This document shows positions 41,935 through 52,446 of a DNA stretch of 64,000 bases, one piece after another. Location: contig CP092871.1 in NCBI GenBank assembly GCA_030710605.1, positions 67,909,887 to 67,973,886 on the forward strand, read 5' to 3'. Positions within the stretch are counted from its first letter, which is position 1. The number at the start of each line of letters is the position of its first letter. Under the pieces are notes generated by a model that had not been told where the DNA came from, made no database searches, and worked only from the letters and a program-made list of their open reading frames with translations. This DNA is from Cordylochernes scorpioides (lineage: Eukaryota; Arthropoda; Arachnida; Pseudoscorpiones; Chernetidae). A program made the position numbers and the translations under genes.

Positions 41935-42090
41935 GAGGACGAATGGTAAAAACCATTGGCTTTCGACAGCCACGACCCAGGATCGAATCCTGCATTGGGA
42001 ACTTTTTCTAATTAAGAATAAAATACTCAAATAGCTCCTGATTCTTTCAAAAGTCCAGTCCTACTAGGATGAACAAGTAATGAACGCGCT
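41935..42090 (+). mobile_element. tRNA-derived SINE fragment
   Basis: A-box-like ttggaggacgaatggta, then ctttcgacagccacgaccca and ggatcgaatcctgcattggg (B box), then a truncated body (aaaagtccagtcctact). Confidence 0.65.
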
Positions 42091-42094
42091 AACC

Positions 42095-42450
42095 GAAATA
42101 TTGGCAAATAAATTCTTTTTCGAAATCTAATATATGCTATTTTATTATCAATAACTTTAATTATAATGTATACACAGATATGGCGTCTTAATCTATTATA
42201 TCTTAATGCTACACTCGACGAATATTAGAAAATACCACAAAAATGTAAACCCTACCTAAAACTAACTACACAAGAGGCCCCCATATCGCTAGTTTTCATA
42301 CGAGATACATAAGTAATAGGAGGGCCTTAACTAACACTAAACTATCAATCGAAGGTGCCGATGTTCCGGTGAAATGCCATTTGTTTCCAGCTAATGAAAG
42401 AGGAATCCATTCATCAAGTGAACAGATGACGTTAGCCTACCATTTCCATA
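42095..42450. other. Unassigned DNA
   Basis: Contains the family G fragment ccgaaatattggcaaataaa at about 42090. Otherwise nothing recognised. Confidence 0.35.
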
Positions 42451-42687
42451 GGTGGATCCTTTAAAAGATGGATCTACCGCGATATTTGGTGGAAATGGAA
42501 TAATTTACTTTTATTTTTTCTTATATATAGATAGCTTTTATGGAATTAGGTATGCAGAAATTCGATTCCCGTGTACAGCAGCTCGAGTCTTCACTAGATC
42601 TCTAAGTAGCTCCTTTATGACGGAGGACTACTCACTATCAAACCTCCCTTTGAAAATTAAACGATTTATAGCCCGTCAAATGATTCT

Positions 42688-43105
42688 ATGGCTATTTTCC
42701 CCGAGGATATCACGGGATTTTGGAACAGCGACCCTTTAAATTGCTACTTCTGCAATTCCGTCATCCAAGACAATTTGGTCCATTATCTATTCCATTGCCC
42801 ATTTCTACAGGAAAAGAGACTGGAAATTCACGAAATTTCGGGGCTAACTCACTATAATGAACAACATCTATATAAAGTTTTTACTACTCTCCTGCTGGAT
42901 AAAACATTTGTTTATAAATATTTAAAATTTTTCAAGGCGATTGATAAAATAAGGGAAGAAGTGCTCAACTCCACAGACAACGGCTGATTGCCCCTCCTCC
43001 CCTCTAAATTGCATTTCCTCCTCACTCATGTACATATATAACCTTTAGGGGAACCCCCTTTTAAGACACTAGTGTCTTAATAAAGGTTTTTGTTGTTTAT
43101 ATAGA
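42688..43105 (+). pseudogene. Non-LTR retrotransposon C-terminal fragment with 3' end
   Basis: The frame to TGA at 42985-42987 contains CYFCNSVIQDNLVHYLFHCP, a C-x2-C-x(n)-H-x4-C knuckle typical of ORF2 C termini, then LEIHEISGLTH and FKAIDKIREEVLN. Upstream, 42600-42730 is coding-like in another frame (LPLKIKRFIARQMILWLFSP), so a frameshift has occurred. The 3' UTR ends with a hairpin (aagacactagtgtctt) and aataaaggtttttgttg. 5'-truncated. Confidence 0.65.
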
Positions 43106-43189
43106 TAGCTTCAAGCTCTAAACTAGGTCCTGATTAAATCCAGTAGATAACTTCCCCATACATTCTATAGGAGAAAATATAAATTAATA

Positions 43190-43390
43190 CAAAGCAATAA
43201 CACGCCATCTATATATAACGAATGAAGATATTAAGACGTGAATGTTTCTTTTCACAAATAAATCAAACTTCTACTGTCCTTACTGCGATGAAAAAATATT
43301 GGGAGGGCTTGGTTTATCAGTGATGACCCCTCCCAGCGGTTTCGCCAATTTAATCTACCAGACCGCTTCTTTAGAGCTCTAATACTGTAT
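43190..43390 (-). mobile_element. CTGATGAG/CGAAA MITE copy
   Basis: acttctactgtccttactgc, ggcttggtttatcagtgatg and agcggtttcgccaatttaat, then ctaccagaccgc. The core carries a T for C change in GGTTTATCAG. Confidence 0.6.
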
Positions 43391-43649
43391 TGGATCATTC
43401 TGCTTTTAAATGCTACACTGAAGGATGGAATCTTAGAAATGGTACAAGCTATGTACATAGGTAGGTAGTATGACTTGATATTTGGAAAGCTGAACACCTC
43501 TTTGGCAATTTCGGAAGATTCAATAAATATGTGTTGACAAATCGGATTTAGGACTTGGAATGGCTATTTTGGTCTTAAATCCATCCCAATATAATATTTC
43601 ATCTTAATAAAGGCAGTAGGAATTTATTTATATGCGAACTATCGCTCTA

Positions 43650-43795
43650 AAATGGCATCAATTCCTATTGAAAGTGATGACCTTGAAAATGATGATAGAA
43701 GATGGCCGAGGGTTGAATAATCTTTTATTTAATCTACGTTTCGGTCAGCCACTATCACCATTTTCAAGGTGGAAAAGTTTGATGTGTTTCAATTT
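43650..43795. repeat. Diverged hammerhead-type fold-back
   Basis: aaagtgatgaccttgaaaat and, inverted, ccattttcaaggtgg. The minus strand has GGTGATAGTGGCTGACC then GAAACGTAG, i.e. GAAAC-GUA after a tiny hairpin. Core 1 is not canonical. Confidence 0.35.
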
Positions 43796-43944
43796 ATATG
43801 GAAATTATTATTTCTCTAAAGATATTACAATCGAATAAATTCAAGCGTTCCAATAAAAGACTTCACATCTTGGATCAAGATACACAAGTTGAGAACTTGG
43901 ATCGAGAATTATATGTACCAAAAGAAGCATCTCTCCCTTTAATT

Positions 43945-44155
43945 GTGCATAAGAAAGATGACACTTTTCATCGCGATAGTAAAATCCTTACTAGTGATTA
44001 TAAAGAATGAGCCACAACTTCGTTTTGGAAAATTCATAAAAAAGACAACAACCTGTTTACCATGGTTTCGGGCTATGTCCCTCATCAGTACAGGGGCGGC
44101 TTCGATTTCATACTATCCTACGAGAAGAGTTATGGAATCGGTCTAATTTACCAAA
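43945..44155 (-). mobile_element. Hammerhead-bearing repeat, family F, copy 3
   Basis: The minus strand holds the hammerhead (44052-44094) followed by gttgttgtcttttttatgaa and agttgtggctcattctt, matching the tail of the inverted partner at 44240-44525. The two copies sit head to head about 250 bp apart. Confidence 0.65.
44052..44094 (-). ncRNA. Hammerhead ribozyme, near-canonical (family F copy 3)
   Basis: On the minus strand, in order: stem I CCTGT (44094-44090), CTGATGA (44088-44082), stem II GGG-ACATAG-CCC, GAAA, stem III AC/GU around a CATG loop, the site GTA (44060-44058), then stem I ACAGG (44056-44052). Every invariant core residue is present and the cleavage triplet satisfies NUH. 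Stem I has 5 bp with an A-A at position 1.1. Cleavage is expected after the A at 44058. Short stem III hammerheads of mobile elements usually work best as dimers (family knowledge). I infer activity; it is not shown. Confidence 0.75.
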
Positions 44156-44239
44156 CAGATGTTTAAGCTGATGAAGTGGCAAGTTCCGATTATCAGGCAA
44201 GCATACAACATAAAGTTGGCTTTTTGTCAAGGAAGAGGT

Positions 44240-44525
44240 GTTTCTTTTGTTACATGATTACCATCCTCCCATAACTTTATGTTGTATTCTAGTCTTTAAA
44301 AAATCGGCCCCGACGCTTCACCACCTTAAATATCTTTTGGTAAATTCGACCGATTTCATAACCCATCTCGTAGGATGTTATGAAACCGAAGCTGCTCCTG
44401 TACTAACGAGGGCCATAACCGGCAACTATGGTATACAGGTTGTTGGCTTTTGTCTGAATTTTGCAAAACTGGTGTTGTGGCTCATCACCACCATAAGGTT
44501 CTGTTATAGGATGCTAAAAACATAA
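44240..44525 (+). mobile_element. Hammerhead-bearing repeat, family F, copy 4
   Basis: Holds the decayed motif 44397-44439, then gttgttggcttttgtctgaa and actggtgttgtggctc. The upstream part (tttcataacccatctcgtag) is also shared, inverted, with the copy at 43945-44155. Confidence 0.6.
44397..44439 (+). ncRNA. Decayed hammerhead (family F copy 4)
   Basis: Stem I CCTGTA/TACAGG is perfect (6 bp) and the site GTA is kept. Core 1 is CTAACGA (G5 to A) and GAAA has become GCAA. It is inactive by prediction, but the intact stem I helps define the fold. Confidence 0.6.
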
Positions 44526-44879
44526 TTGCTTTAATGCCTTTTTAAAAGGAGAGCTGCCTCTTTGTACACGAAATTTTATAGAAATTTCTATCTGCATGAA
44601 AAATTGTGAATTGTTGTTTATATTTATATAAATTTATAGCAGTATTACATTCTCTGGGTTATAGTCTATCCTAATATAAGTATAGGAGCTATATGTGAAA
44701 ACCTGGGGTCTATACAATAACAAGCACAACTTTTATCATGTTGAAAAAATTACATAAAGGACTTAATGTTTTAAAAATTATAGTTATTTAGCGCTTTCTC
44801 TCTCAAGTTTTTGAATAATCTCAATGTGTAGTTAAAATAAAGATTTGCTATAGATTGAGATAAAGTTAGAGCCGAAATT

Positions 44880-45115
44880 TTCCCTGTAAGATAGGCGTTA
44901 AAACTAGACGCTATCTATTGACAGTCTCCGCAAACTAGCGGACTCAGGTCGGTGACAAAGCCACAACACCAGCTGTGTCAAACTGAGAAGCGTCCACCTA
45001 GAAACCATGGTTTGATGGTTTCACACCCCGAGTCCGCTAGTTTGCAGAGATGGTCAATAGATAGCGCTTAGTTTTAGCGTCTATTTTGCCGGAAGAGGCG
45101 ACCTTTATTTTTATA
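44880..45115. repeat. Family F-related fold-back
   Basis: gcaaactagcggactcaggt and the inverse gagtccgctagtttgcag flank the middle, which carries agaaaccatggtttgatggt, a remnant of the GAAAC-CATGG segment. Confidence 0.5.
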
Positions 45116-45119
45116 TGGT

Positions 45120-45780
45120 TCAATTTCCTCCCGGAAAAAATTCCATCTATACCTTTCAACTAGTTTATGCGTACATTTTTATATAAAAATGTATTTTATT
45201 TTAATGACAGATTAACTTCCATAGATATTCTATAACTATAGAATTGCCTCGCTACTTCACCATCTAAACATTTATTTGGACAAAACTCAGAGGTTTTCGC
45301 CAATTTATTGTGCAACAAATTAGATTCAAGATAAGAAATATCTGGTTAAATCTTAATTCCCCACTATATATCACTCAGTTACTTCTATTTATATACTACG
45401 TTTGAAAGTATAAAATGATACATGCGCTTTCATTACGTCTGCTGATCTTATTTTCCAGTTGTACAAACATTTGTAAATACATTTTTACAAAGCACCAAAA
45501 TCCCTTTTTTTTAAATGGGACTCTCTCTGTAATTTCAAATCTGACATATAGATTGGCGTGCTGATGGTGAATTTAGAATGTAGATGTCGCAATGGTTTCT
45601 GATTATACGGATCAGAAGACTTCTTGTTCAAATCTTAGAATTCACTTTTTTTTTTTAAATGATTGTAAGGAATATTTCTGTGAAAGGACTTTTCCTTGAC
45701 ACAATATGTTTCTATATTTTCGCTTTATAATTCCGTGATATAATCGCATACTGTTTTTAATGGGTAGTTGTTGCATAACA
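45120..45780. other. Unassigned AT-rich DNA with a tRNA-like remnant
   Basis: At 45585-45650 there is an A-box-like tgtcgcaatgg, a perfect 5-bp anticodon-type stem CTGAT/ATCAG with a 7-base loop, a B-box-like tgttcaaatc and a T-run. The T stem and acceptor stem do not pair, so it is at best a decayed tRNA-related SINE. Confidence 0.3.
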
Positions 45781-45796
45781 TGAGCCATGCTAATTA

Positions 45797-46468
45797 TATA
45801 CACTCATGGACAATACTTAATTGTACCTTTCAGCATGTATATCGGGATTCAGACAATAACTCTGAAAGATATTACAGTGACCTTTATTGAAGACACACGA
45901 GATAACCAATATACACTCATGGACAAAACTTAAGGAAGTTGTACCTTTTAGCATGTATATCGGGATTCAGACAATAACTCTGAAAGATATTACAGTGACC
46001 TTTATTGAAGACACACGAGATAACCAATAAACACTCATGGACAATACTTAAGGAAGTTGTACCTTTCAGCATTTATATCGGGATTAAGACAATAACTCTG
46101 AAAGATATTACAGTGACCTTTATTGAAGACACACGAGATAACCAATATACACTCATGGACAAAACTTAAGGAAGTTGTACCTTTTAGCATGTATATCGGG
46201 ATTCAGACAATAACTCTGAAAGATATTACAGTGACCTTTATTGAAGACACACGAGATAACCAATAAACACTCATGGACAATACTTAAGGAAGTTGTACCT
46301 TTTAGCATGTATATCGGGATTCAGTCAATAACTCTGAAAGATATTACAGTGACCTTTATTGAAGACACGATATAACTAAATATTAACAAAATTGCCTCTG
46401 TCTCCTTAAAAAAAGAGCAGATGACTGGCGACATCAAAGACTTTCCACTTCTTTTGTCCATGAGTGTA
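45797..46468 (+). repeat. Mariner-MITE element with tandemly amplified end, array 2
   Basis: Five units of ~119 bp (cactcatggacaaaacttaa, ggaagttgtaccttttagca, tcgggattcagacaataact, cacacgagataaccaat) lead into the complete right part (aaaaaagagcagatgactgg) and end with ttttgtccatgagtgta. The internal termini are in direct orientation. Confidence 0.9.
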
Positions 46469-46654
46469 TATATTCTTTTACAGCCTTGATCCCATGTATC
46501 TCACGCATGCTATTCTGAATGGAATTGCCTTGAAATTTTCACAAAGACGACAGCCATTTTATAAATCGTCAAGCTCTTCTGTTTTAAAGCAAGAGTTATG
46601 CCGTCATAGGTTAGTATAAATAATAAAAGTAACCTCTCTTGTCAAAATATCCTC

Positions 46655-46775
46655 CACTCAATTATCTCGTGTGTCTTCAATAAAGTCACTGTAATATCTT
46701 TCAGAGTTATTGTCTGAATCCAGATATACATGCTAAAAGGTTCAACTTCCTTAAGTTTTGCTTATGAGTGTTTAA
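46655..46775 (-). mobile_element. Mariner-MITE unit, single
   Basis: tatctcgtgtgtcttcaata to aagttttgcttatgagtgt: one isolated unit with its terminus. Confidence 0.6.
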
Positions 46776-46895
46776 TTGAACGCTATTTCTTTTTCAATTT
46801 TCATTCATTACAGTAGAAAGGCTGTAGAAATATAGTTTTTAATTATATATATATTTGTGAAGAAAAATATATATCGTTAAAAATCTAATTTTCAG

Positions 46896-47210
46896 CCATA
46901 TATGCTAATTGTAATCTTTATTACAATGATATATATTTTTTTACATATATGCAAAATCAGTTATGTAGAGATGCAAATTTATCCGGATAAAAATGGGGTC
47001 GCAGGAAAGAAATTGTGGGCAGGTAAAAAAAGAGTAAAGATTGAGGTACCTAGAAAAACATATGAATACCAAACATGCCCAACAAAAAAACATCTTCACA
47101 TTTCTTTAAAATGTTTTTTCCCTTTTGAAAAGAAATGGAAGAGAAATCTACGTCGGGATATACGGAATGGGAGGATGTTGCTTACATCTATTCCATTGTT
47201 GGAGGCCTGA
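46896..47210 (+). CDS. Uncharacterised basic ORF, low confidence
   Basis: An acceptor-like ctaattttcag at 46885-46895 precedes a 102-codon frame with a hydrophobic start and a basic body (KKLWAGKKRVKIEVPRK). It ends in TGA followed by aaataaattgc. No domain recognised; possibly chance. Confidence 0.2.
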   Translation, partial: PYMLIVIFITMIYIFLHICKISYVEMQIYPDKNGVAGKKLWAGKKRVKIEVPRKTYEYQTCPTKKHLHISLKCFFPFEKKWKRNLRRDIRNGRMLLTSIPLLEA

Positions 47211-47329
47211 AAATAAATTGCTATTTATAGTTTCTTATATATTTATTGTATTTTTATACATATTTCGTAGTTTTCTCTTTCTTTATATATATTTACGAAA
47301 AATTTGACTTATTTTTGTTACGTATGATT

Positions 47330-48055
47330 CTTTTAAAGAAGACAAAGGTAATTTTGTTCACACTTGGTTATCTCGTTTGTCTTCAATAAAGTTCAATGTG
47401 TACCAAATATATTTCAGAGTTATTGTCTGAATCCCGATATACATGCTAAAAGGTACAACTTCCTTAAGTTTTGTCCATGAGTGTATATTGGTTACCTTGT
47501 GTGTCTTCAATAAAGGTCATTGTAATATCTTTCAGAATTATTGTCTGAATCCCGATATGCATGCTAAAAGGTACAACTTCCTTAAGTTTTGTCCATGAGT
47601 GTATATTGGTTACCTTGTGTGTCTTCAATAAAGGTCACTGTAATATCTTTCAGAATTATTGTCTGAATCCCGATATACATGCTAAAAGGTACAACTTCCT
47701 TAAGTTTTGTCCATGAGTGTATATTGGTTATCTTGTGTGTCTTCAATAAAGGTCACTGTAATATCTTTCAGAATTATTGTCTGAATCCCGATATACATGC
47801 TAAAAGGTACAACTTCCTTAAGTTTTGTCCATGAGTGTATATTGGTTATCTTGTGTGTCTTCAATAAAGGTCACTGTAATATATTTCAGAATTATTGTCT
47901 GAATCCCGATATACATGCTAAAAGGTACAACTTCCTCAAGTTTTGTCCATGAGTGTATATTGGTTATCTTGTGTGTCTTCAATAAAGGTCACTGTAATAT
48001 CTTTCAGAATTATTGTCTGAATCCCGATATACATGCTAAAAGGTACAACTTAATT
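47330..48055 (-). repeat. Mariner-MITE element with tandemly amplified end, array 3
   Basis: About six units of ~119 bp containing gtccatgagtgtatattggt, gtgtcttcaataaaggtcac, agaattattgtctgaatccc. The units are very similar to one another, so the array expanded recently relative to family divergence. Confidence 0.9.
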
Positions 48056-48217
48056 TTTTCCAGGAATGCATTTTATTTTAAAATTTATTCTTATCAAATA
48101 AAAGAGCAAAATTCAATAAAAGTGAATTTCTTTTGATTATAAATGTATAGTATTAATCAAATTTCTAAAAGGATTTTTCATTATGTAATTCTATTTTTTA
48201 TTTTTTATATAAATAAA

Positions 48218-48560
48218 AAAAAAGGTCAGGTGTTGATATTAAATATAAAAATGGCATATCCTTACCAGGAGCACATGTGCTTTTTAGATGGCAGAGCTCC
48301 ATCTGGTGGAATCAACGCAGTTTGGTCGCAGTGGTACAGCCTACTCCACGCCGACGAAGGGCATCAGCCCGAAACGCGTTCATGAATGGCTTTTCTTGAT
48401 TTATCAAGAAAATGGGTTGGCCAAATATCAGCGAACAGGCTAAATCAATGTTTAGTTGATTTCTGTTCCATTAGATGGCGCTCTGCCATCTAAAAAGCTC
48501 ATGTGCTCCTGGTCAGGATATGCTTTCTTTGCTCTTAATATCAACACCTGACCTTTTTAT
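48218..48560 (+). mobile_element. Hammerhead-like fold-back repeat, family B, most complete copy
   Basis: Ends aaaaaggtcaggtgttgata and the inverse tatcaacacctgacc. Inner arms ggcatatccttaccaggagc / gctcctggtcaggatatgc and tagatggcagagctccatct / agatggcgctctgccatct. Core: CCGACGA (48350-48356), AGGGCATCAGCCC, GAAAC (48371-48375). Core 1 has C4 for U4 and an extra A. Confidence 0.7.
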
Positions 48561-48639
48561 TATCTCTTTTTTTTTTCTATTATTTTCCCCCCACACACAC
48601 ATATTTATATTTAACACTTTTATATATTTTTAAAATAGA

Positions 48640-48832
48640 GCAATACATATTTAAATCATTAGATAATAAAATGACATATATTGGATTGAATAAAATATTT
48701 ATTTGCCAATATTTCGGTTGGCTGAACGCCAAACCTTTATCAAGGCATTATATTTTTGTATATTATACAAATAAAACTTTTATTAAACCCTATATATGCT
48801 TTTTTATTATCTAACTTATATATATATATATA
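48640..48832 (-). repeat. Family G hammerhead-like repeat
   Basis: Minus strand: CCTTGATAA, GGTTTGGC-GTTCA-GCCAACC, GAAATATTGGC. Outer inverted words aaaatagagcaatacatatt on the left; an AT microsatellite at 48818-48838 on the right. Confidence 0.55.
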
Positions 48833-48949
48833 TATATAATCTTATATCTCTCTCTCCTTGTATATTTGTACAATGATTCAAATATATTTAATTTTATTCA
48901 CCTTACAATACATTCTATTCATGATAAAAATGTGAAAAAAAGTTTTAAA

Positions 48950-49192
48950 ATTACTAAACATTTTCTCACAATGAGTTTCTTTTTATTTTAAAACGCTAGC
49001 TTTCAAGCGAAAATCGCTCTTAAACGGGCTTAATTATAAATATCTACGCTGCGCGCATTTGTTTTTGTAAATATTTCTGGTAGGATATAGTCGATGTTTT
49101 ATTAAGCCCGTTGAAGAGCGATTATCGCTTGAAAGCTAACGTTTTTCAATAAAAAGAAACTCATTGTGAGAAAATATTTTGTATTTTTAAAA
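48950..49192. repeat. Fold-back with hammerhead-like arms (family D)
   Basis: Outer arms attttctcacaatgagtttc and gaaactcattgtgagaaaat. Inner arms: minus strand AAGAGCGATTTTCGCTTGAAAGC, plus strand TTGAAGA (49111), GCGA-TTA-TCGC, TTGAAAGCTAA. Stem II differs from the 18950 relative but still pairs. Confidence 0.7.
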
Positions 49193-49590
49193 CAATACGT
49201 ACTCGTACATTCTATTCGCGTCGCTCTAATACCAATGGGGTTAGAGAATTTAAAAATATAAACTTAATACAGTCGAACTTGGATAATTCGAACCCCAAGG
49301 GACCATAAAAAAATTCGAATTATCCAAAAATTCGAATTAAAGATGTTTTGAATAAAAAGGCTTAAAACAATAAAAATATCACAATTTCGATCAATTCCTT
49401 TATTAAGAATAACATTAGTTGCTGTAAATTTACATTTTTACCGTATATTTAGATTATGTGCAATAATTGTATGTATATACTATATACATATTAAAAAAAT
49501 TTAAAACTGATGTATTAATGTGCAAAAAAAAAAGGCAGATTGCTGGTTAAAAAATGTACAGATTATTCTGCTTCGTTGGAACTCTGAAAT

Positions 49591-51133
49591 TTAATTTTTG
49601 CCAAAGAAGTCAGAAATCTTAGCCTGTTTTCTAGAATTAAGTCTTTCAGTAAGGACAAAGGATTCTAACATATTCAACGAGTGGAAAATAGAGGGACTTA
49701 AGTCATTTTTACTTTCAAAAAAGCGTCTAAGTTGCATGATATAGTTCGTTGCTTCGGCCGCACTTGGAACGTTCATTTCCCCGGCAACTGATGACTCGTC
49801 TTCATCACCCGATGCCTCGTCGCCGTCTTGTTTTTCAATGTTGTGGTTGAGCACTTCAGCAATGATATCTGCGTCGGTTATCTCACCACATACTGCAACA
49901 TCGTCATCCACGTTTAAGAGATCGTCATACGAGATGGTAGGATTAGAAATGACGTCCTCCCAGCCGTCAACTGAAGGCATCGTTTCCGCTATAATATCAT
50001 CTGCATTTTCTTCATCCTCCTCCTTTTTTACGAAACCAGCTTTTTTAAAACAGTGTTTGATCGTTTCGGACGTTACTTGGTCCCAAGCTTTCTTACACAA
50101 TCGAGAGCCTTGAAGAACGTCTAGTTTGATTTTAAGGGCTTCGGAATCTCCTGTCAATATGTTCTCAACTAGAAACCGTCTGTAAAAATGCTTAAGATTT
50201 TTGATGACTCCCTTGTCCATGGGCTGGATAACCGAAGTCAAGTTGGCAGGAAAAAAAAATTACTTCCACATTTTCCATTGGAGGGATTGAGTTGTGTGCA
50301 GTACAGTTATCGATAAATAAAATAACTTTTAGTTTTTCTTTTGTGAACTTTTTGTCCAAGTTCAACAGCCACTTCTCAAAAAGATAACTAGTCATCCAAG
50401 CTCTTGCGCTGTTTGCATAGTCCACTGGCTTCGTTTTGACGTTCTTGAAACAACGTGGATTGGCTGCCTTGCCTATCATCAATAGAGGAAGCTTTTCAGA
50501 TCCATCCATATTTGCACCAACCAGGAGAGTGACTCTCTCTTTGCTTAGTTTTCCCCCGTGACATTTTTCATGCTTAAAAGCTAGCGTTTTGTCAGGGGTG
50601 CATTTAAAAAAAAGACCCGTTTCATCAACATTGAAGACGTCTCTAGCGTCTTTATCCTGGATCAATTCCCGTAAATTATTTTTCCATTGTTCGGCTACTT
50701 GTAGATTAACGGCCCCACTTTCTCCACAAATGGTTTTGAACGAAATTTTGTTGCGTTCTTTGAAGCCATCTAGCCACCCAGAACTCGCCTTAAAATCGGT
50801 TTTCCCCATTTCAGTAGCAAATTGTTCAGCTTTGCTTCTTATAAGGTGACCACTCACGGGAATCTTCTTATATCTTGCTTGCTTGAATCATTTTAAAACA
50901 CATTTGTCCAAATCAGGATTTCCCGGCTCCCTTAACCTTTTTCGGCCTTTATCACACTCACTTTCACTCCTGATAATTTTTTCTTTAATTTTTAAGTACG
51001 TCGACAACGTGTTTCGAGGAATCCCAAAGTCCTTAGCAATATCGGATTTTTTTTTCATCCCCATCTCTACTTCTTTAATCGCCGCTATTTTTTCAGCCAA
51101 CGTCAAAGTTTTGTATGTTCGAAGCGCCGACAT
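49591..51133 (-). pseudogene. Tigger/pogo transposase, one stop and one frameshift
   Basis: About 514 codons. Start at 51133 (MSALRTYKTLTLAEKI). Residues ~8-50 are a psq/CENP-B N-terminal helix-turn-helix (IAKDFGIPRNTLSTYLK). Residues ~90-150 are a second CENP-B-type DNA-binding domain (SGHLIRSKAEQFA). Then comes a DDE_1 catalytic domain: first D in FNVDETGLF (50624-50626), second in LFIDNCTAHN (50309-50311), third in QPMDKGVIKNL (50215-50217), about 30 residues after the second. The C-terminal tail is acidic. A TGA at 50888-50890 interrupts the frame where related proteins usually have Trp. A nine-base A-run (50251-50259 on the plus strand) shifts the frame between the second and third D. 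Otherwise intact, so recently active. Confidence 0.9.
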
Positions 51134-51541
51134 ATTCGCTCCTTTTAGCTTTCTTGATAAATAAGGAGTCTCAAAAATTCAATAAAAATAAATTTATTAT
51201 ATATAGTACTTCTTTTGCGGCAAGATATTGCCACGTGGAAAATTAGGAAAGACAAACTTCGGCGTGACACAGCAACTTATTTAAGGCAAGGACAAACTAT
51301 AATTGATAAAATAAAAGATAAGCAATGAGGGAAGTTTACAGAGTAGCAAAATATAAACATAAAAATTGATAACTCTGTTAAGAAAATAATTAATAATAAT
51401 AAAATAACAAATTCGTTGTTACAATATTACAACGTCATTTCGCAAAATATCACGCCTTGAACCGGCATCAGGTCCTTATTTTAACTCGTAAAAGTTCGAA
51501 TTATCCAAGACATAATTCGAATTAACCACGATTTTTTAACA

Positions 51542-52050
51542 TCTCTATATATATAAAAATGAATGTTTGTATGTCTGTCTGTATGTCCGGTATACAAATT
51601 CGCAGTAGTTCACTAATTAAAACCAAAATTTCCATACATAGGTAAAAATATACGGGGAAGATGATAGGCTATTTTAAAAAATATATAAATCAATTATTAA
51701 AACTATATATTTTTATTCAGAAAATGATGATGACGATATTGCTGTATCATGTTTGATTATCAGATACAGAATTATATCGGGAAAAATTCCAAAAAGCAGA
51801 GACCACGGGTGAAACCAGTTCATTATTTTGTACGCAGGAACAAAATTCTAACAGAAAAACATTCATTCGAGCAGAAAACAAAAGCTAGATCATCTTTCTA
51901 TAAAAATATCGCTTCTCAGACACAAAGTTTGGAGCGGGACGTTTCACAAGAGTGACATCCACGGCGCCAATTTATAATTGTAACGAATAGTATTTGAATA
52001 AAAACATTTAATCGGGTAAAACCCGGGCGTTGCCCGGGTCATTCGGCTAG
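51542..52050 (+). mobile_element. Non-autonomous Helitron nested in Tigger
   Basis: Starts TCTCTATATATATAAAAATG after an A, ends with the acccgggcgttgcccgggt hairpin and CTAG (52047-52050). Contains the 68-codon open stretch also found at 6304-6510, with few changes. It lies between the transposase start and the right terminus, so it postdates the Tigger insertion. Confidence 0.85.
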
Positions 52051-52144
52051 CTATTTATATAGAAAATTCTAGGGACCAAGATAAATATTCGAATTAAAGA
52101 GGTTTTCGAATTAAAGAAGTTCGAATTATCCAAGTTCTACTGTA

Positions 52145-52440
52145 TTTAAAAATGATTAGTTGTCATGAGATCCGAAAAAATTCTATAAAAACTCTCAACA
52201 GATCTTTCTTTCCAGTTCTTCCCGATCCACAAAAACTTGTTTTTTTTTCTCTTCGAATTGAAGTGGGACCTGTCAAACCCAATATCTTTGGCCCCCAAGG
52301 GGTTTGGCGTTTTATTTCTGTAAATTTTTATTGAATAGTCTTCTCAGCTTCTCCTCTTTTTCTTGTTCCCTTCTTTCATCCATAGAGGTGGATAGCAATA
52401 ATTAGTGGAGATATATTGCTCCTTATACCAAGCAAACCTT
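52145..52440. other. Unassigned DNA with a possible exon-like frame
   Basis: After an acceptor-like tctttctttccag at 52203-52215 a frame reads VLPDPQKLVFFSLRIEVG to a stop at 52334. Too little to call a gene. Confidence 0.25.
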
Positions 52441-52446
52441 CAAATC

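Larger units (their letters stand above)
49270..52142 (-). mobile_element. Tigger/pogo DNA transposon, full length
   Basis: Flanked by TA (49268-49269, 52143-52144). Terminal repeats CAGTCGAACTTGGATAATTC on the left and, inverted, CAGTAGAACTTGGATAATTC on the right, one mismatch, with further subterminal repeats (ttcgaattaaaga). Encodes a CENP-B-like/DDE transposase on the minus strand. Without the nested Helitron (51542-52050) the element is about 2.36 kb, a usual length for Tigger. Confidence 0.95.

Noticed and set aside
45585-45650. Possible tRNA gene (A box, anticodon-like hairpin, B box, T-run)
   Set aside because: Acceptor and T stems do not pair; kept only as a decayed tRNA-related remnant.
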